From the NCBI RefSeq assembly GCF_039649665.1, contig NZ_JBDJAW010000027.1, forward strand, positions 1 through 64,000: a stretch of DNA of 64,000 bases, read 5' to 3'. The DNA comes from Microbispora sp. ZYX-F-249 (GTDB taxonomy: Bacteria > Actinomycetota > Actinomycetes > Streptosporangiales > Streptosporangiaceae). This document shows positions 1 to 8,524 of the stretch, piece by piece. A program made the translations under genes and the position numbers. Position 1 is the stretch's first letter. Each line of letters opens with the position of its first letter. Under the pieces are notes generated by a model. The model was given only the letters and a program-made list of their open reading frames with translations. It was not told the DNA's origin and did no database searches.

Positions 1-1
1 G

Positions 2-34
2 AACCTGGCGGCGGCCGGGCGGGCGCGGGACTGA
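2..34 (+). CDS. possible C-terminal end of a convergent gene (partial)
   Basis: An open plus-strand frame runs from the window edge to TGA at 32-34 and would end ...AAAGRARD. It lies 26 bases from the convergent stop of the next gene. Only ten codons are visible, so no function can be given and it may be chance. Confidence 0.25.
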   Translation, partial: NLAAAGRARD

Positions 35-60
35 GGCCACCGTGCCGATTCGGGCGGGGG

Positions 61-1281
61 CTACAGCGCCTTGAGGTAGCGGCGCATCCGGCGCTTGGCG
101 CGGTAGCCGTACCGCAGCATCCGGGGCGGCACCTCCAGCCGCAGCCGGGCGCGGCGCCGGGCCGCCGCGTGCTCGGGGCCGTCGAGGAGCGAGCGCGCCG
201 GCACCAGCGTTCCCGCGCGGGCCGCGGCGACCAGTGCCGCGACCCGGCCGGTCCAGTCGCTGACCGAGGAGTCGTGGAAGTAGTTGGCCCGGCACCACTC
301 CTCGGCCGGAACCCGGAAGTCCGCCTTCGCGAGGTCGTCGAGGGTGCCCAGGCAACCGCTGCCCTCGAACACCAGGTTGATCATCTCCGCGCTGACCCCG
401 AAGTCGGACAGCACGAGCAGCGGCACGCTCCCGGCGATCGCCTCCAGCGCGGCCGTGGAGCTGACGGTGACGAATCCGGCGGCGCGGCTCAGGTGCTCGT
501 GCATCGGTCCGGCGGCGAAGCGCACGGCGCCCGCGGGCACCCGGCCCTCGGCCTCCATCACGGTCCACAGCCGCTCGTAGTGGTGACGTTCGTTGTGCGT
601 CTGCCGTTCGTCGTCGCGGGCCCGCAGCTTGACCACCACGTCCAGGTCGGGCCTGGCCCGGCCGAGCTCGGCCAGGGCGAGCAGGACGCGCTCGCGCTCC
701 TCGCGCCGCCGGGGCACCTTGGCCTGGGTGGCGAACACGACCCGGTCGCGTACGCCCCCGGCGCCGGGTGCCCCGGGTTCGCGGGACAGGAGGTCGAGGT
801 AGGGCAGGCGGGCCAGCGCCACCGCCCCTCCCCCGCCGAGCCGCGCGCCGATCTCGGAGAACTCGGCGACCTCCCGGCCGCTGTGCACGACGAACAGGTC
901 GCAGCCGCTGCGGAACAGCCACGCCTTCTCCGTCGCGGGCACCGAGATGCCGGGCAGGCCCGACACGAGCACCGGCCGGGGGCGCAGCCCGGCCAGCGTC
1001 TCCGCCGCCAGCGCGTCCACCACGGGGCCGGTGCAGGCCAGCAGCACGGCGTCCGGCCGGAACCGTTCGGCGGCCCGACGCAGCTGCCGGGCCGGCAGCA
1101 CCGGGGGAAGTTCCCGCGTGCGGGTGCCGCTCACGGCGGCGGCGATCTGCGCCGCCGACGGGGCGATGGGCGTACGGACGACGGCCAGCTCCGTGACCCA
1201 GTCCCGCGGGGTCGCGTCGAGCAGGCCCGCGGCCCACTTGAGATAGGAGTCGGAGTCGGCCACGGCGAGCAGGCGGGTCAA
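61..1281 (-). CDS. DUF6716-like putative glycosyltransferase
   Basis: Predicted 406-aa cytoplasmic protein. The N-terminus (LLAVADSDSYLKWAA) and overall layout resemble the actinobacterial DUF6716 family, often annotated as putative glycosyltransferases beside sialic-acid-type surface glycan genes. A GT-B-like second half is suggested by the stretch around FVTVSSTAALEAIAGSVP (a nucleotide-sugar-binding-like turn). The start is the TTG at 1281: it overlaps the TGA of the upstream gene (TTGA) and has GGAAAGG seven bases upstream, which suggests translational coupling. The open frame continues much further upstream, but that part is antisense-like to the neighbour and carries no family similarity. 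Family recognition is from memory; acceptor and donor are unknown. Confidence 0.75.
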   Translation of the reverse strand: MTRLLAVADSDSYLKWAAGLLDATPRDWVTELAVVRTPIAPSAAQIAAAVSGTRTRELPPVLPARQLRRAAERFRPDAVLLACTGPVVDALAAETLAGLRPRPVLVSGLPGISVPATEKAWLFRSGCDLFVVHSGREVAEFSEIGARLGGGGAVALARLPYLDLLSREPGAPGAGGVRDRVVFATQAKVPRRREERERVLLALAELGRARPDLDVVVKLRARDDERQTHNERHHYERLWTVMEAEGRVPAGAVRFAAGPMHEHLSRAAGFVTVSSTAALEAIAGSVPLLVLSDFGVSAEMINLVFEGSGCLGTLDDLAKADFRVPAEEWCRANYFHDSSVSDWTGRVAALVAAARAGTLVPARSLLDGPEHAAARRRARLRLEVPPRMLRYGYRAKRRMRRYLKAL

Positions 1282-2324
1282 GGAGCGACCTTTCCGGGAT
1301 CGTGCTGGTGGGGCTGGTGGGGCAGGGGCTCGTGGGGCTGATGGGCGAACAGCTGGAGATGCGAGCGCAGCGAGGGGGCGGCCGAGGCCGTCCACCAGTC
1401 CTCCGGCACGTCCACGGTCTCCACCGGCACACCCCGTGCCGACAGCAGGACGCGCAGGGAGGTCACCGCGGTGGACGGCAGGCTCAGCACCCGCTGGTCC
1501 GGCCGCAGGTCGCGCAGCGTCATCTCGGCGGGCGCCCCGGCGTCGTACACGGTCAGCCCGGCGATCCGGCGCACCCGGTCGAGGTCGCGGGGGTCCTCCC
1601 GGCGGTGCGGGAAGTACGCGACGGGCTCGCCGATCCGCTCCAGCCAGCGCAGGTAGCGGTCGCGGTGGATGAGCCCGTTGCGTACGAGCGAGGTGCCGAG
1701 CACGACCGTGCCCTCCCGCGGCGGCGGGTCGGCCGGCTGGGCGCGCAGCCAGGCGAAGTCGTGCCGGACGAGCCGGACGCCCGCGCCCGCCACCTCCTCG
1801 GCGAGGCCGGCGGGCACCGGGAGCGCGGTGAACACCGTGGGCCCGCGGGTGCGCAGGCGGAACCCGGCGGCGGCGCCCAGCACCTTGCGGCCGGCGCCGG
1901 GCGTCCCCCGGGCGCGCAGCAGCGGGCGCCGCGCGACCAGCAGCTCCAGCAGGCGGATGGTGGCCAGCCCGTCGTCCACGAGCACCGTACGGCCGGGGAC
2001 GGCCGTGAGGAGGGCGAGCTGGACGCGCCCGGAGAAGGCGTCGCCGACCGCCCACGTCCGGGCCGGCCGGGGAGCCCGCTGGGACGGCTCGGCGAGCTCC
2101 AGCCCCTCGGGCGGCCCGAGCCGCTCGAGCTCGCGGCGGGTCAGCCGCAGCGCGGGCAGCCCGGCCCGCGGCACCACCCTGGTGGCGGGTCCGAGGAGCC
2201 CCGCGTGGTGCGCCTCGACGACGCACAGCAGCTGCAGGGGGGACTCCACCCACGCGACGGCCTGCCCCTGCCCGGCGGCGTGGCGCCGTCCCTCGTTCTC
2301 CACGCCCCGTAATGAAACGTTCAC
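1278..2324 (-). CDS. polysialyltransferase-like glycosyltransferase
   Basis: Predicted 348-aa protein. The N-terminal motif WVESPLQLLCVVEAHHAG is typical of the alpha-2,8-polysialyltransferase-like family (PF07388-type), where it begins the first Rossmann half. Later segments such as VLVDDGLATIRLLELL and YFPHRREDP also fit that fold. No signal peptide is seen. It is probably involved in making a surface glycan, although in actinomycetes the donor need not be CMP-sialic acid. It is the first gene of a two-gene unit with the DUF6716-like gene (4-base overlap). The start is uncertain: GTG at 2324 has a weak GGTGAG upstream, and a later GTG near 2303 is possible. Confidence 0.65.
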   Translation of the reverse strand: MNVSLRGVENEGRRHAAGQGQAVAWVESPLQLLCVVEAHHAGLLGPATRVVPRAGLPALRLTRRELERLGPPEGLELAEPSQRAPRPARTWAVGDAFSGRVQLALLTAVPGRTVLVDDGLATIRLLELLVARRPLLRARGTPGAGRKVLGAAAGFRLRTRGPTVFTALPVPAGLAEEVAGAGVRLVRHDFAWLRAQPADPPPREGTVVLGTSLVRNGLIHRDRYLRWLERIGEPVAYFPHRREDPRDLDRVRRIAGLTVYDAGAPAEMTLRDLRPDQRVLSLPSTAVTSLRVLLSARGVPVETVDVPEDWWTASAAPSLRSHLQLFAHQPHEPLPHQPHQHDPGKVAP

Positions 2325-2414
2325 GACGCGCTCACCCTAGCCGTCCAACACGACGGCGGCGGGAACGCCCGGTGAACAGACCTGGAAGGGATCTTCGCGG
2401 GGCGTTACGGCAGC

Positions 2415-3242
2415 ATGGAAGGCATGAACGTCATCACTCTGAACAACAACGTGCGGATGCCCCAGCTCGGTTTCGGCGTGTGGCAGGTCGCCGACGACGA
2501 GGCCGAGAAGGCCGTCACGACGGCCCTCGAGTGCGGGTACCGCAGCATCGACACCGCGAAGCTGTACCGCAACGAGAAGGGCGTCGGCCGCGCCCTGCGC
2601 GCCTCCGGCATCCCCCGTGAGGAGCTGTTCGTCACCACCAAGCTCTGGAACGACGACCACGGCTACGACAAGACGATGCGCGCCTTCGACGCCAGCATGC
2701 GGCGCCTCGGCCTGGAGACCCTCGACCTGTACCTGATCCACTGGCCGGCTCCCCGGCAGGGCAAGTACGTCGAGACGTGGAAAGCCCTGGAGATGCTGTA
2801 CGTCGACAAGCGCGTGAAGGCGATCGGCGTGTCGAACTTCACCGTCGCCAACCTGGAGCTCCTGCTCGCCGAGACCGAGGTGATCCCTGCGCTGAACCAG
2901 ATCGAGCTGCACCCGCAGCTCGCCCAGCGGGAGCTGCGCGGCTTCCACGCGCACCGCGGCATCGCCACCGAGGCGTGGAGCCCGCTCGGGCAGGGCAAGG
3001 GGCTGCTCGACCTGCCCGTCCTGACCGACATCGGCGCGAAGTACGGCAAGACCGCCGCCCAGGTGGTGCTGCGCTGGCACATCCAGCTCGGCAACATCGT
3101 GATCCCGAAGTCGGTGACGCCGTCGCGCATCAAGGAGAACATCGAGGTCTTCGACTTCGAGCTGAGCCCGGACGACATGGCGGCGATCAACGGCCTCGAC
3201 GAGGGCCGCCGGCTCGGGCCCGACCCGGTCGTCTTCGGCTGA
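2415..3242 (+). CDS. aldo/keto reductase
   Basis: 275-aa NADPH-dependent carbonyl reductase of the AKR superfamily, close in length and motifs to the 2,5-diketo-D-gluconate reductase-like (AKR5) group. The catalytic tetrad is visible: Asp46 and Tyr51 (SIDTAKLYRNE), Lys76 (TTKLW) and His109 (YLIHWP). The NADPH-binding IPKSVTPSRIKEN segment is near the C-terminus. ATG at 2415 is the likely start; an in-frame ATG nine bases later is an alternative. It diverges from the polysialyltransferase-like gene with 90 bases between them. The substrate is unknown. Confidence 0.93.
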   Translation: MEGMNVITLNNNVRMPQLGFGVWQVADDEAEKAVTTALECGYRSIDTAKLYRNEKGVGRALRASGIPREELFVTTKLWNDDHGYDKTMRAFDASMRRLGLETLDLYLIHWPAPRQGKYVETWKALEMLYVDKRVKAIGVSNFTVANLELLLAETEVIPALNQIELHPQLAQRELRGFHAHRGIATEAWSPLGQGKGLLDLPVLTDIGAKYGKTAAQVVLRWHIQLGNIVIPKSVTPSRIKENIEVFDFELSPDDMAAINGLDEGRRLGPDPVVFG

Positions 3243-3377
3243 CCGGCCCACCGGGACGCGGCAGGACCGAGGACGGGACCGCGGCGCAGGCGGGCGGCGA
3301 CATTCGCCGCAGTCCCGCCCCTAACGGACGCCACGCGGTCACGCGGTCACACGGCGTACGTTTCCCCTGGCCAACGC

Positions 3378-4898
3378 GTGGCAATGATTGCTGCCGTGCC
3401 CCAACCACGACGATCGAGAAAGCTGTGGGCCGGGCTCGCCGCGGCACTCCTGCTGTGCCTCGGGCTCACCGGGGCCGCCCGCGTCGAGCCCGCCCCCGCG
3501 GCCCATCGGCCCAACATCGTGCTGATCCTCACCGACGACCTGGACGCCGGGGATCTGAGCCGGTTCCCCAACATCACCGACCTCCTGGTGCGCCAGGGCA
3601 CCACGCTGTCCCGCTTCTTCGTCACCAACCCCTGGTGCTGTCCCTCCCGCTCGTCCATCCTCCGCTCGCAGTACATGCACAGCCACCAGGTGGAGAGCAA
3701 CCGGTCGCCGACCGGCGGGTTCCCGAAGTTCCGGCCGCTCGAGGCGTCCACCCTCGGGACGTGGATGCACGACGCGGGCTACCGCACCGCGCTGATGGGC
3801 AAGTATCTCAACAACTATCCCGAGGGCGCGCCACGCACGTACGTGCCGCCGGGCTGGGACGAGTGGCATGTCCCCGTCACCCGCCTGTACCAGGAGTACG
3901 GCTACACGCTCAACGAGAACGGCGCGCTCCGGCGGTACGGCGACGCCCCGGAGGACTACCTGGAGGACGTGCTGAGCGCCAAGGCCGCGGCGTTCGCCAC
4001 CGATTCGACCGCCCGGGGAGACGCCCCGTTCTTCCTCTACCTCGCCCCGGTCGCGCCGCACCTGCCCGCGCACCACGCGCCGCGCCACGCCGGCGCCTTC
4101 GCCGGCGAGCGGGCGCCGCGCACCCCGTCGTTCGACCAGGAGGACCTGTCCGCCGAGCCCCGCTGGCTCAGCGGTCGCACGCCGCTGTCGGCCGCGGACA
4201 CACGCAGGATCGACCGCGTCCACCGCGACCGGCTGCGCGCGATGCTCGGGGTGGACGACATGGTCGGCGCCCTGGTCGAGGCGCTGACCCGAACCGGCGA
4301 ACTGGACGACACCTACATCTTCTTCACCTCCGACAACGGCTTCCACCTCGGCCAGCACCGGTTGCGCCCGGGCAAGACGACGCCGTTCGAGGAGGACATC
4401 CGGGTGCCGATGGTGGTGCGCGGGCCGGGCGTGCCCGCCGGGGGCGTCGTCGACGCGCTCGCGTCGACGGTCGACCTCGCGCCCACGTTCGCCGAGCTGG
4501 GCGGGGCCGCGGTGCCGCCCACGGCCGAGGGCCGCTCGCTGGTCCCGCTCCTGCGGGGGCAGGACGTCCCCTGGCGCGACGCCGTGCTCGTGGAGTTCTA
4601 CCACCCCTCCTACTCGCCGCACTCGCCTCCCACGTACGCCGCACTGCGGACCGGGCGATACACCTACGTGGAGTACGAGACCGGGGAGCGGCAGCTCTAC
4701 GACCTGTGGAACGACCCGGCGGAGACGCGCAACCGGGCGGCGTCGGCCGACCCCTGGCTGACCGCCGCTCTCTCGGCCCGGCTGGCGCTGCTGCGCGCCT
4801 GCTCCGGGCCCGGCTGCCGGCTTGCGGACGCCGCGGGCGCCGGCGTGTCCGTGGGCGGCGGCGTGTCCCTGGGGACGGCGCCGAGCGATACCGGATGA
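3378..4898 (+). CDS. exported sulfatase (alkaline phosphatase superfamily)
   Basis: 506-aa protein with an N-terminal basic and hydrophobic signal segment (residues about 11-33), so it is probably secreted or membrane-attached. The arylsulfatase signature C-x-P-S-R is present (Cys87 in WCCPSRSSILR); Cys87 would be converted to formylglycine. Metal ligands are visible at Asp53-Asp54 (LTDDLDAGD) and in TSDNGFHLGQHR. Typical sulfatase length. The start could be GTG at 3378 or ATG at 3384; neither has a strong ribosome site. The real substrate (aryl or glycan sulfate) is not evident. A hairpin at 4921-4945 follows it. Confidence 0.9.
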   Translation: MAMIAAVPQPRRSRKLWAGLAAALLLCLGLTGAARVEPAPAAHRPNIVLILTDDLDAGDLSRFPNITDLLVRQGTTLSRFFVTNPWCCPSRSSILRSQYMHSHQVESNRSPTGGFPKFRPLEASTLGTWMHDAGYRTALMGKYLNNYPEGAPRTYVPPGWDEWHVPVTRLYQEYGYTLNENGALRRYGDAPEDYLEDVLSAKAAAFATDSTARGDAPFFLYLAPVAPHLPAHHAPRHAGAFAGERAPRTPSFDQEDLSAEPRWLSGRTPLSAADTRRIDRVHRDRLRAMLGVDDMVGALVEALTRTGELDDTYIFFTSDNGFHLGQHRLRPGKTTPFEEDIRVPMVVRGPGVPAGGVVDALASTVDLAPTFAELGGAAVPPTAEGRSLVPLLRGQDVPWRDAVLVEFYHPSYSPHSPPTYAALRTGRYTYVEYETGERQLYDLWNDPAETRNRAASADPWLTAALSARLALLRACSGPGCRLADAAGAGVSVGGGVSLGTAPSDTG

Positions 4899-4920
4899 GG
4901 TGACGGAGCGCAATAGGACA

Positions 4921-4945
4921 GGCACCCCAGCGGATTCGGGGTGCC
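4921..4945 (+). terminator. hairpin terminator after the sulfatase gene
   Basis: Perfect 8-bp inverted repeat (GGCACCCC / GGGGTGCC) with a 9-base loop, followed by a T-richer stretch (GTTAATCATTT). It separates the sulfatase gene from the sugar-uptake regulatory region. Confidence 0.65.
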
Positions 4946-4971
4946 GTTAATCATTTCTGCCCATATCGGAA

Positions 4972-4985
4972 TGGGAGCGCTCCCA
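4972..4985. promoter_or_regulatory. CebR-type LacI operator 1
   Basis: Perfect 14-bp palindrome TGGGAGCGCTCCCA, the classical CebR-box of actinomycetes. It lies 107 bases upstream of a second identical copy, an arrangement that could allow looping by a tetrameric or paired LacI-family repressor ahead of the sugar ABC operon. No promoter is obvious next to this copy. Confidence 0.85.
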
Positions 4986-5091
4986 AGCGTAGTATGTCCT
5001 ACTATGTCCAGTTGAGCGGCTCTAACCACCCAGGGAGTAACAGTTAGGTTTCGGCATATTGACGCCCGCGTTGCTCATAGAGGACCCTTCG

Positions 5092-5105
5092 TGGGAGCGC
5101 TCCCA
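5092..5105. promoter_or_regulatory. CebR-type LacI operator 2
   Basis: Second perfect TGGGAGCGCTCCCA, 123 bases before the binding-protein start. A -35-like TTGACG is at 5059-5064 but no good -10 follows at normal spacing, so the exact promoter is not assigned. Confidence 0.87.
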
Positions 5106-5228
5106 ACGTGTTCACCAACACGGTGCTCAGCACGAGCACAACCTCTGATCGCGGGCCGTGAGATCGGGGACCGGCCTGGGATGCACCTCCCATGAACGAC
5201 TTCGGGATACCACCTGAGAGGGGTCCGG

Positions 5229-6578
5229 ATGATTAGCAACTCGCGCCGCGGCAGGCTGCTCGCGGTCGCCGCGGTGGCGGCGCTGGCTCTCGGCGCCACC
5301 GCCTGCCAGTCCGACGACAAGGGGACGGACACCGCGTCCGGCGGCGGGGCCACGCAGGCGGCCGGCCCCGTCACCATCACGCTCCAGACGTTCGGCGGCG
5401 GCAAGAACTTCGGCTACAAGGAAGCCGTCGACAAGTGGAACGCCGAGCACAAGGACATCCAGATCAAGTACGACAACCTGACCGACCAGTTCGAGCAGGT
5501 CTACTGGCCCCAGATGATCCAGTGGCTCCAGTCCGGCGCGGGCGCCGGCGACGTCGTCGGCATCGACGAGGGCGGCATGGGCCTCGCCAAGGCGCACCCC
5601 GAGTGGTGGGCCGACCTGGGCGAGTTCGGTCTGCAGAACCGCAAGAACGACTTCGCCGCCTGGAAGTGGGAGAACGGCGTCACCGCCGACGGCAAGCTGT
5701 TCGGCCTCGGCACCGACGTCGGCGGCATGAGCCTGTGCTACCGCCGTGACCTGTTCGAGAAGGCCGGCCTGCCCGGCGACCGCGAAGAGGTCAGCAAGCT
5801 CTGGCCCACCTGGGACGACTTCGTCGCCGTGGGCAAGAAGTTCCAGGACAAGGTCAAGGACACCAAGTTCGTCGACGGCACCAACACGCTCTACAACGTG
5901 GTCCTGGTGCAGGAGGCCGCCAAGAACGGCAACGTCTCCTACTTCGACAAGGACAACAACCTGATCGTCGACAAGAACCCGGCGGTCAAGACGGCCTACG
6001 ACTTCGCCCAGAAGATCAGCCAGGAGGGCCTCACGGCCAAGCTGCGCAACTTCACGCCCGAGTGGAACACCGGCATGAAGAAGTCGCAGTTCGCCACCCT
6101 CGGCTGCCCGTCGTGGATGCTCGGCGCGGTCAGCGGCGACGGCGGCGCCGGACCGGACTTCAAGGGCAAGTGGGACGTCGCGGCGGTGCCCGGCGGCGGC
6201 GGCAACTGGGGCGGCTCCTGGCTCGCCGTGCCGAAGCAGTCGAAGCACCCCAAGGAGGCGGCGCAGGTCCTCGACTACCTGACCGGTAAGGAAGCCGAGG
6301 TCAGCGTCTTCAACTTCGCCGGCAACATGCCGAGCAACATCCAGGCCCAGCAGGACCCGGCCGTCCAGGGCGCGAAGAACGAGTACTTCAACGACGCTCC
6401 CGTCGGTGAGATCTTCGCCAAGTCGGCCTCCGCCCTGCAGCCGGTCTTCCTCGGCGTGAAGCACGCGCAGGTCAAGAACGCGATCGAGTCGGTCGTCTCC
6501 GCCATCGACGACGGCTCCGTGCCGTACGCGAACGGCTGGAAGAAGCTGGTCGACGACGCCGTGAAGGCCGCGGGCTGA
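5229..6578 (+). CDS. sugar ABC transporter substrate-binding lipoprotein (CebE-like)
   Basis: 449-aa extracellular solute-binding protein family 1. The N-terminus is a lipoprotein signal with lipobox ending at Cys26 (LGATAC). The body (TITLQTFGGGKNFGYKEAVDKWN) is typical of carbohydrate-binding proteins anchored on the outer membrane face of Gram-positives. It is the first gene of an operon with two permeases and a beta-glucosidase, and two CebR-type operators precede it, so cellobiose or another beta-glucoside is the likely ligand (inference). AGAGGGG upstream of ATG 5229 is a good ribosome site. The ATPase is missing from the operon, consistent with a shared MsiK-type ATPase encoded elsewhere. 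Confidence 0.9.
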   Translation: MISNSRRGRLLAVAAVAALALGATACQSDDKGTDTASGGGATQAAGPVTITLQTFGGGKNFGYKEAVDKWNAEHKDIQIKYDNLTDQFEQVYWPQMIQWLQSGAGAGDVVGIDEGGMGLAKAHPEWWADLGEFGLQNRKNDFAAWKWENGVTADGKLFGLGTDVGGMSLCYRRDLFEKAGLPGDREEVSKLWPTWDDFVAVGKKFQDKVKDTKFVDGTNTLYNVVLVQEAAKNGNVSYFDKDNNLIVDKNPAVKTAYDFAQKISQEGLTAKLRNFTPEWNTGMKKSQFATLGCPSWMLGAVSGDGGAGPDFKGKWDVAAVPGGGGNWGGSWLAVPKQSKHPKEAAQVLDYLTGKEAEVSVFNFAGNMPSNIQAQQDPAVQGAKNEYFNDAPVGEIFAKSASALQPVFLGVKHAQVKNAIESVVSAIDDGSVPYANGWKKLVDDAVKAAG

Positions 6579-6662
6579 CCCTGCCCGCCAGGTGAGCACC
6601 GGCCCGCCGCAGCGGCACCCCGCCGGCGGGCCGGTCGCCTGCTTTCACCCGAAAGGTAACTC

Positions 6663-7637
6663 ATGAGCCTGCACGTCGACGCCGGGCAACCCACCCGGGC
6701 ACCGATGCCGCCCAGCAGGCGGCGCGCCAAGCCGAGACCGGGCCGGTCCTTCCTGACCTGGCTGGACCTCAAGGCCGCGCCGTATCTCCTGGTCTCCCCG
6801 TACTACATCCTCTTTCTGATCTTCGGGCTCTTCCCGCTCGCCTTCACCCTCTACTACTCGTTCTTCGACTACGACCTCACGGGCACGGTCGAGTGGACGG
6901 GACTCGGCAACTTCACCGCCCTGCTCGACGACGCCGCCTTCTGGCGAGCGGTCGTCAACACCCTCGCGATGTTCCTCATCGCGACGGTCCCCCAGATCCT
7001 GCTGGCGCTGCTGCTCGCCAACGCGCTGAACAAGCGGATGAAGTTCCAGCTGTTCGTCCGGCTGGGCGTCCTGCTCCCCCTCGTGACCTCGGTCGTCGCG
7101 GTGGCGGTCGTCTTCACCCAGCTGTACGGCCGCGACTGGGGCGTGGTCAACTGGGTGCTCGGCTGGTTCGGGGCCGACCCCATCGACTGGAAGGCCGAGC
7201 GTCTCCCCTCCTGGCTCGCCATCGCCACCATGGTCGACTGGCGCTGGACCGGCTACAACGCGATCATCTTCCTGGCCGGCATGCAGACGATCCCCAAGGA
7301 CCTCTACGAGGCGGCCTCGATCGACGGCGCGTCCCGGCGGCGCCAGTTCTGGCAGATCACCGTGCCGATGCTCCGGCCGACGATGATCTTCGTCGTGCTC
7401 AACTCGACCATCGGCGGCCTCACGCTGTTCGCCGAGCCGACCACGTTCTACAACGGCAACGTCCACGGCGGCACGACCAGCCAGTTCCAGACCGTCTCGA
7501 TGTTCATCTTCGAGCAGGGCTTCCGCGAGTTCGACTACGGCTACGCCTCCGCGGCCGCCTGGCTGCTGTTCCTGCTCATCCTCATCGGATCGGCCATCAA
7601 CTTCCTGCTCATCCGCCGGATCGGGGGCAACAAGTGA
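6663..7637 (+). CDS. sugar ABC transporter permease, CebF/MalF type
   Basis: 324-aa integral membrane protein with about six transmembrane segments, starting with one near residues 43-65. The permease EAA loop is visible (EAASIDGASRRRQFWQITVPMLRP is split here as EAASIDGASRRR then QFWQITVPM), which contacts the shared ATPase. AAAGG precedes ATG 6663. Its stop overlaps the GTG start of the second permease (GTGA), so the two should be coupled. Confidence 0.93.
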   Translation: MSLHVDAGQPTRAPMPPSRRRAKPRPGRSFLTWLDLKAAPYLLVSPYYILFLIFGLFPLAFTLYYSFFDYDLTGTVEWTGLGNFTALLDDAAFWRAVVNTLAMFLIATVPQILLALLLANALNKRMKFQLFVRLGVLLPLVTSVVAVAVVFTQLYGRDWGVVNWVLGWFGADPIDWKAERLPSWLAIATMVDWRWTGYNAIIFLAGMQTIPKDLYEAASIDGASRRRQFWQITVPMLRPTMIFVVLNSTIGGLTLFAEPTTFYNGNVHGGTTSQFQTVSMFIFEQGFREFDYGYASAAAWLLFLLILIGSAINFLLIRRIGGNK

Positions 7638-8524
7638 CCACGATCTCCGCGCCCGCCGGCACCCGGCGCCGCACCAAGGCGCCGAGTGGTGCCACCAGCC
7701 TCTGGACCGCCACGCCGATGACGAGGCTCGTCCTCGCGGTCACGATCATCATCTCGGCGTTCCCGCTGTACTACATGATCGTCATCGCCTCGCGGACCAA
7801 CACCGAGGCGACCGACATGCCGCCGCCGTTCCTGCCCGGCGGCAAGCTCGGGGAGAACGTCCAGCGCGTGCTGTCCAACCCCGACGCGCACTACCTGACC
7901 GGTCTCACCAACTCGCTGATCATCGCCTGCACGGTGACGATCTCGGTGGTGTTGATCTCGACGTTCGCCGGCTTCGCGTTCGCCCGGCTGCAGTTCAAGG
8001 GCGGCAAGGTCCTGCTGCTGCTGGTGCTGCTGACGATGATGGTCCCGCTGCAGCAGATGGGCATCGTCCCCCTCTACCGCCTCATGGTCAGCCTCGAATG
8101 GGTCGGCTCGATCAAGGCCGTGATCCTGCCCTTCCTGCTCAACGGCTTCGGCGTCTTCCTCATGACGCAGTACACCCAGCAGGCGGTGCCCAACGAACTG
8201 ATCGAGGCCGCCCGCGTCGACGGCGCCTCCACCCTGCGGATCTGGTGGAACGTCGTCCTGCCCGCCGTACGGCCGGGCATGGGGGTGCTGGGCATCAACA
8301 CGTTCATGCTGATCTGGAACGACTTCATGTGGCCGCTGATCGTGCTGACGCCGGACAACCCGACGGTCCAGGTCGCCATCAACTCGCTCAACGCGAAGTA
8401 CGGGACGGACTACGTGCTGATCTTCAGCGGCACGCTCATGTCGATCCTCCCGCTCATCGTCGTTTTCATCGCGTTCGGCCGACAGATCATCGGCGGACTC
8501 ATGGAAGGTGCGGTCAAGGCGTGA
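7634..8524 (+). CDS. sugar ABC transporter permease, CebG/MalG type
   Basis: 296-aa second permease subunit. The start is GTG 7634, overlapping the previous stop by 4 bases; the longer open frame upstream is a shadow of the first permease. About six membrane helices are present, with the EAA loop as EAARVDGASTLRIWWNVVLP. The C-terminus overlaps the beta-glucosidase start (GTGA). The two permeases form the membrane channel for the sugar delivered by the lipoprotein. Confidence 0.93.
   Translation: MTTISAPAGTRRRTKAPSGATSLWTATPMTRLVLAVTIIISAFPLYYMIVIASRTNTEATDMPPPFLPGGKLGENVQRVLSNPDAHYLTGLTNSLIIACTVTISVVLISTFAGFAFARLQFKGGKVLLLLVLLTMMVPLQQMGIVPLYRLMVSLEWVGSIKAVILPFLLNGFGVFLMTQYTQQAVPNELIEAARVDGASTLRIWWNVVLPAVRPGMGVLGINTFMLIWNDFMWPLIVLTPDNPTVQVAINSLNAKYGTDYVLIFSGTLMSILPLIVVFIAFGRQIIGGLMEGAVKA

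Noticed and set aside
1282-2253. N-terminal extension of the DUF6716-like frame
   Set aside because: Arg/Ala/Pro-rich shadow of the polysialyltransferase-like gene; TTG 1281 has the ribosome site.
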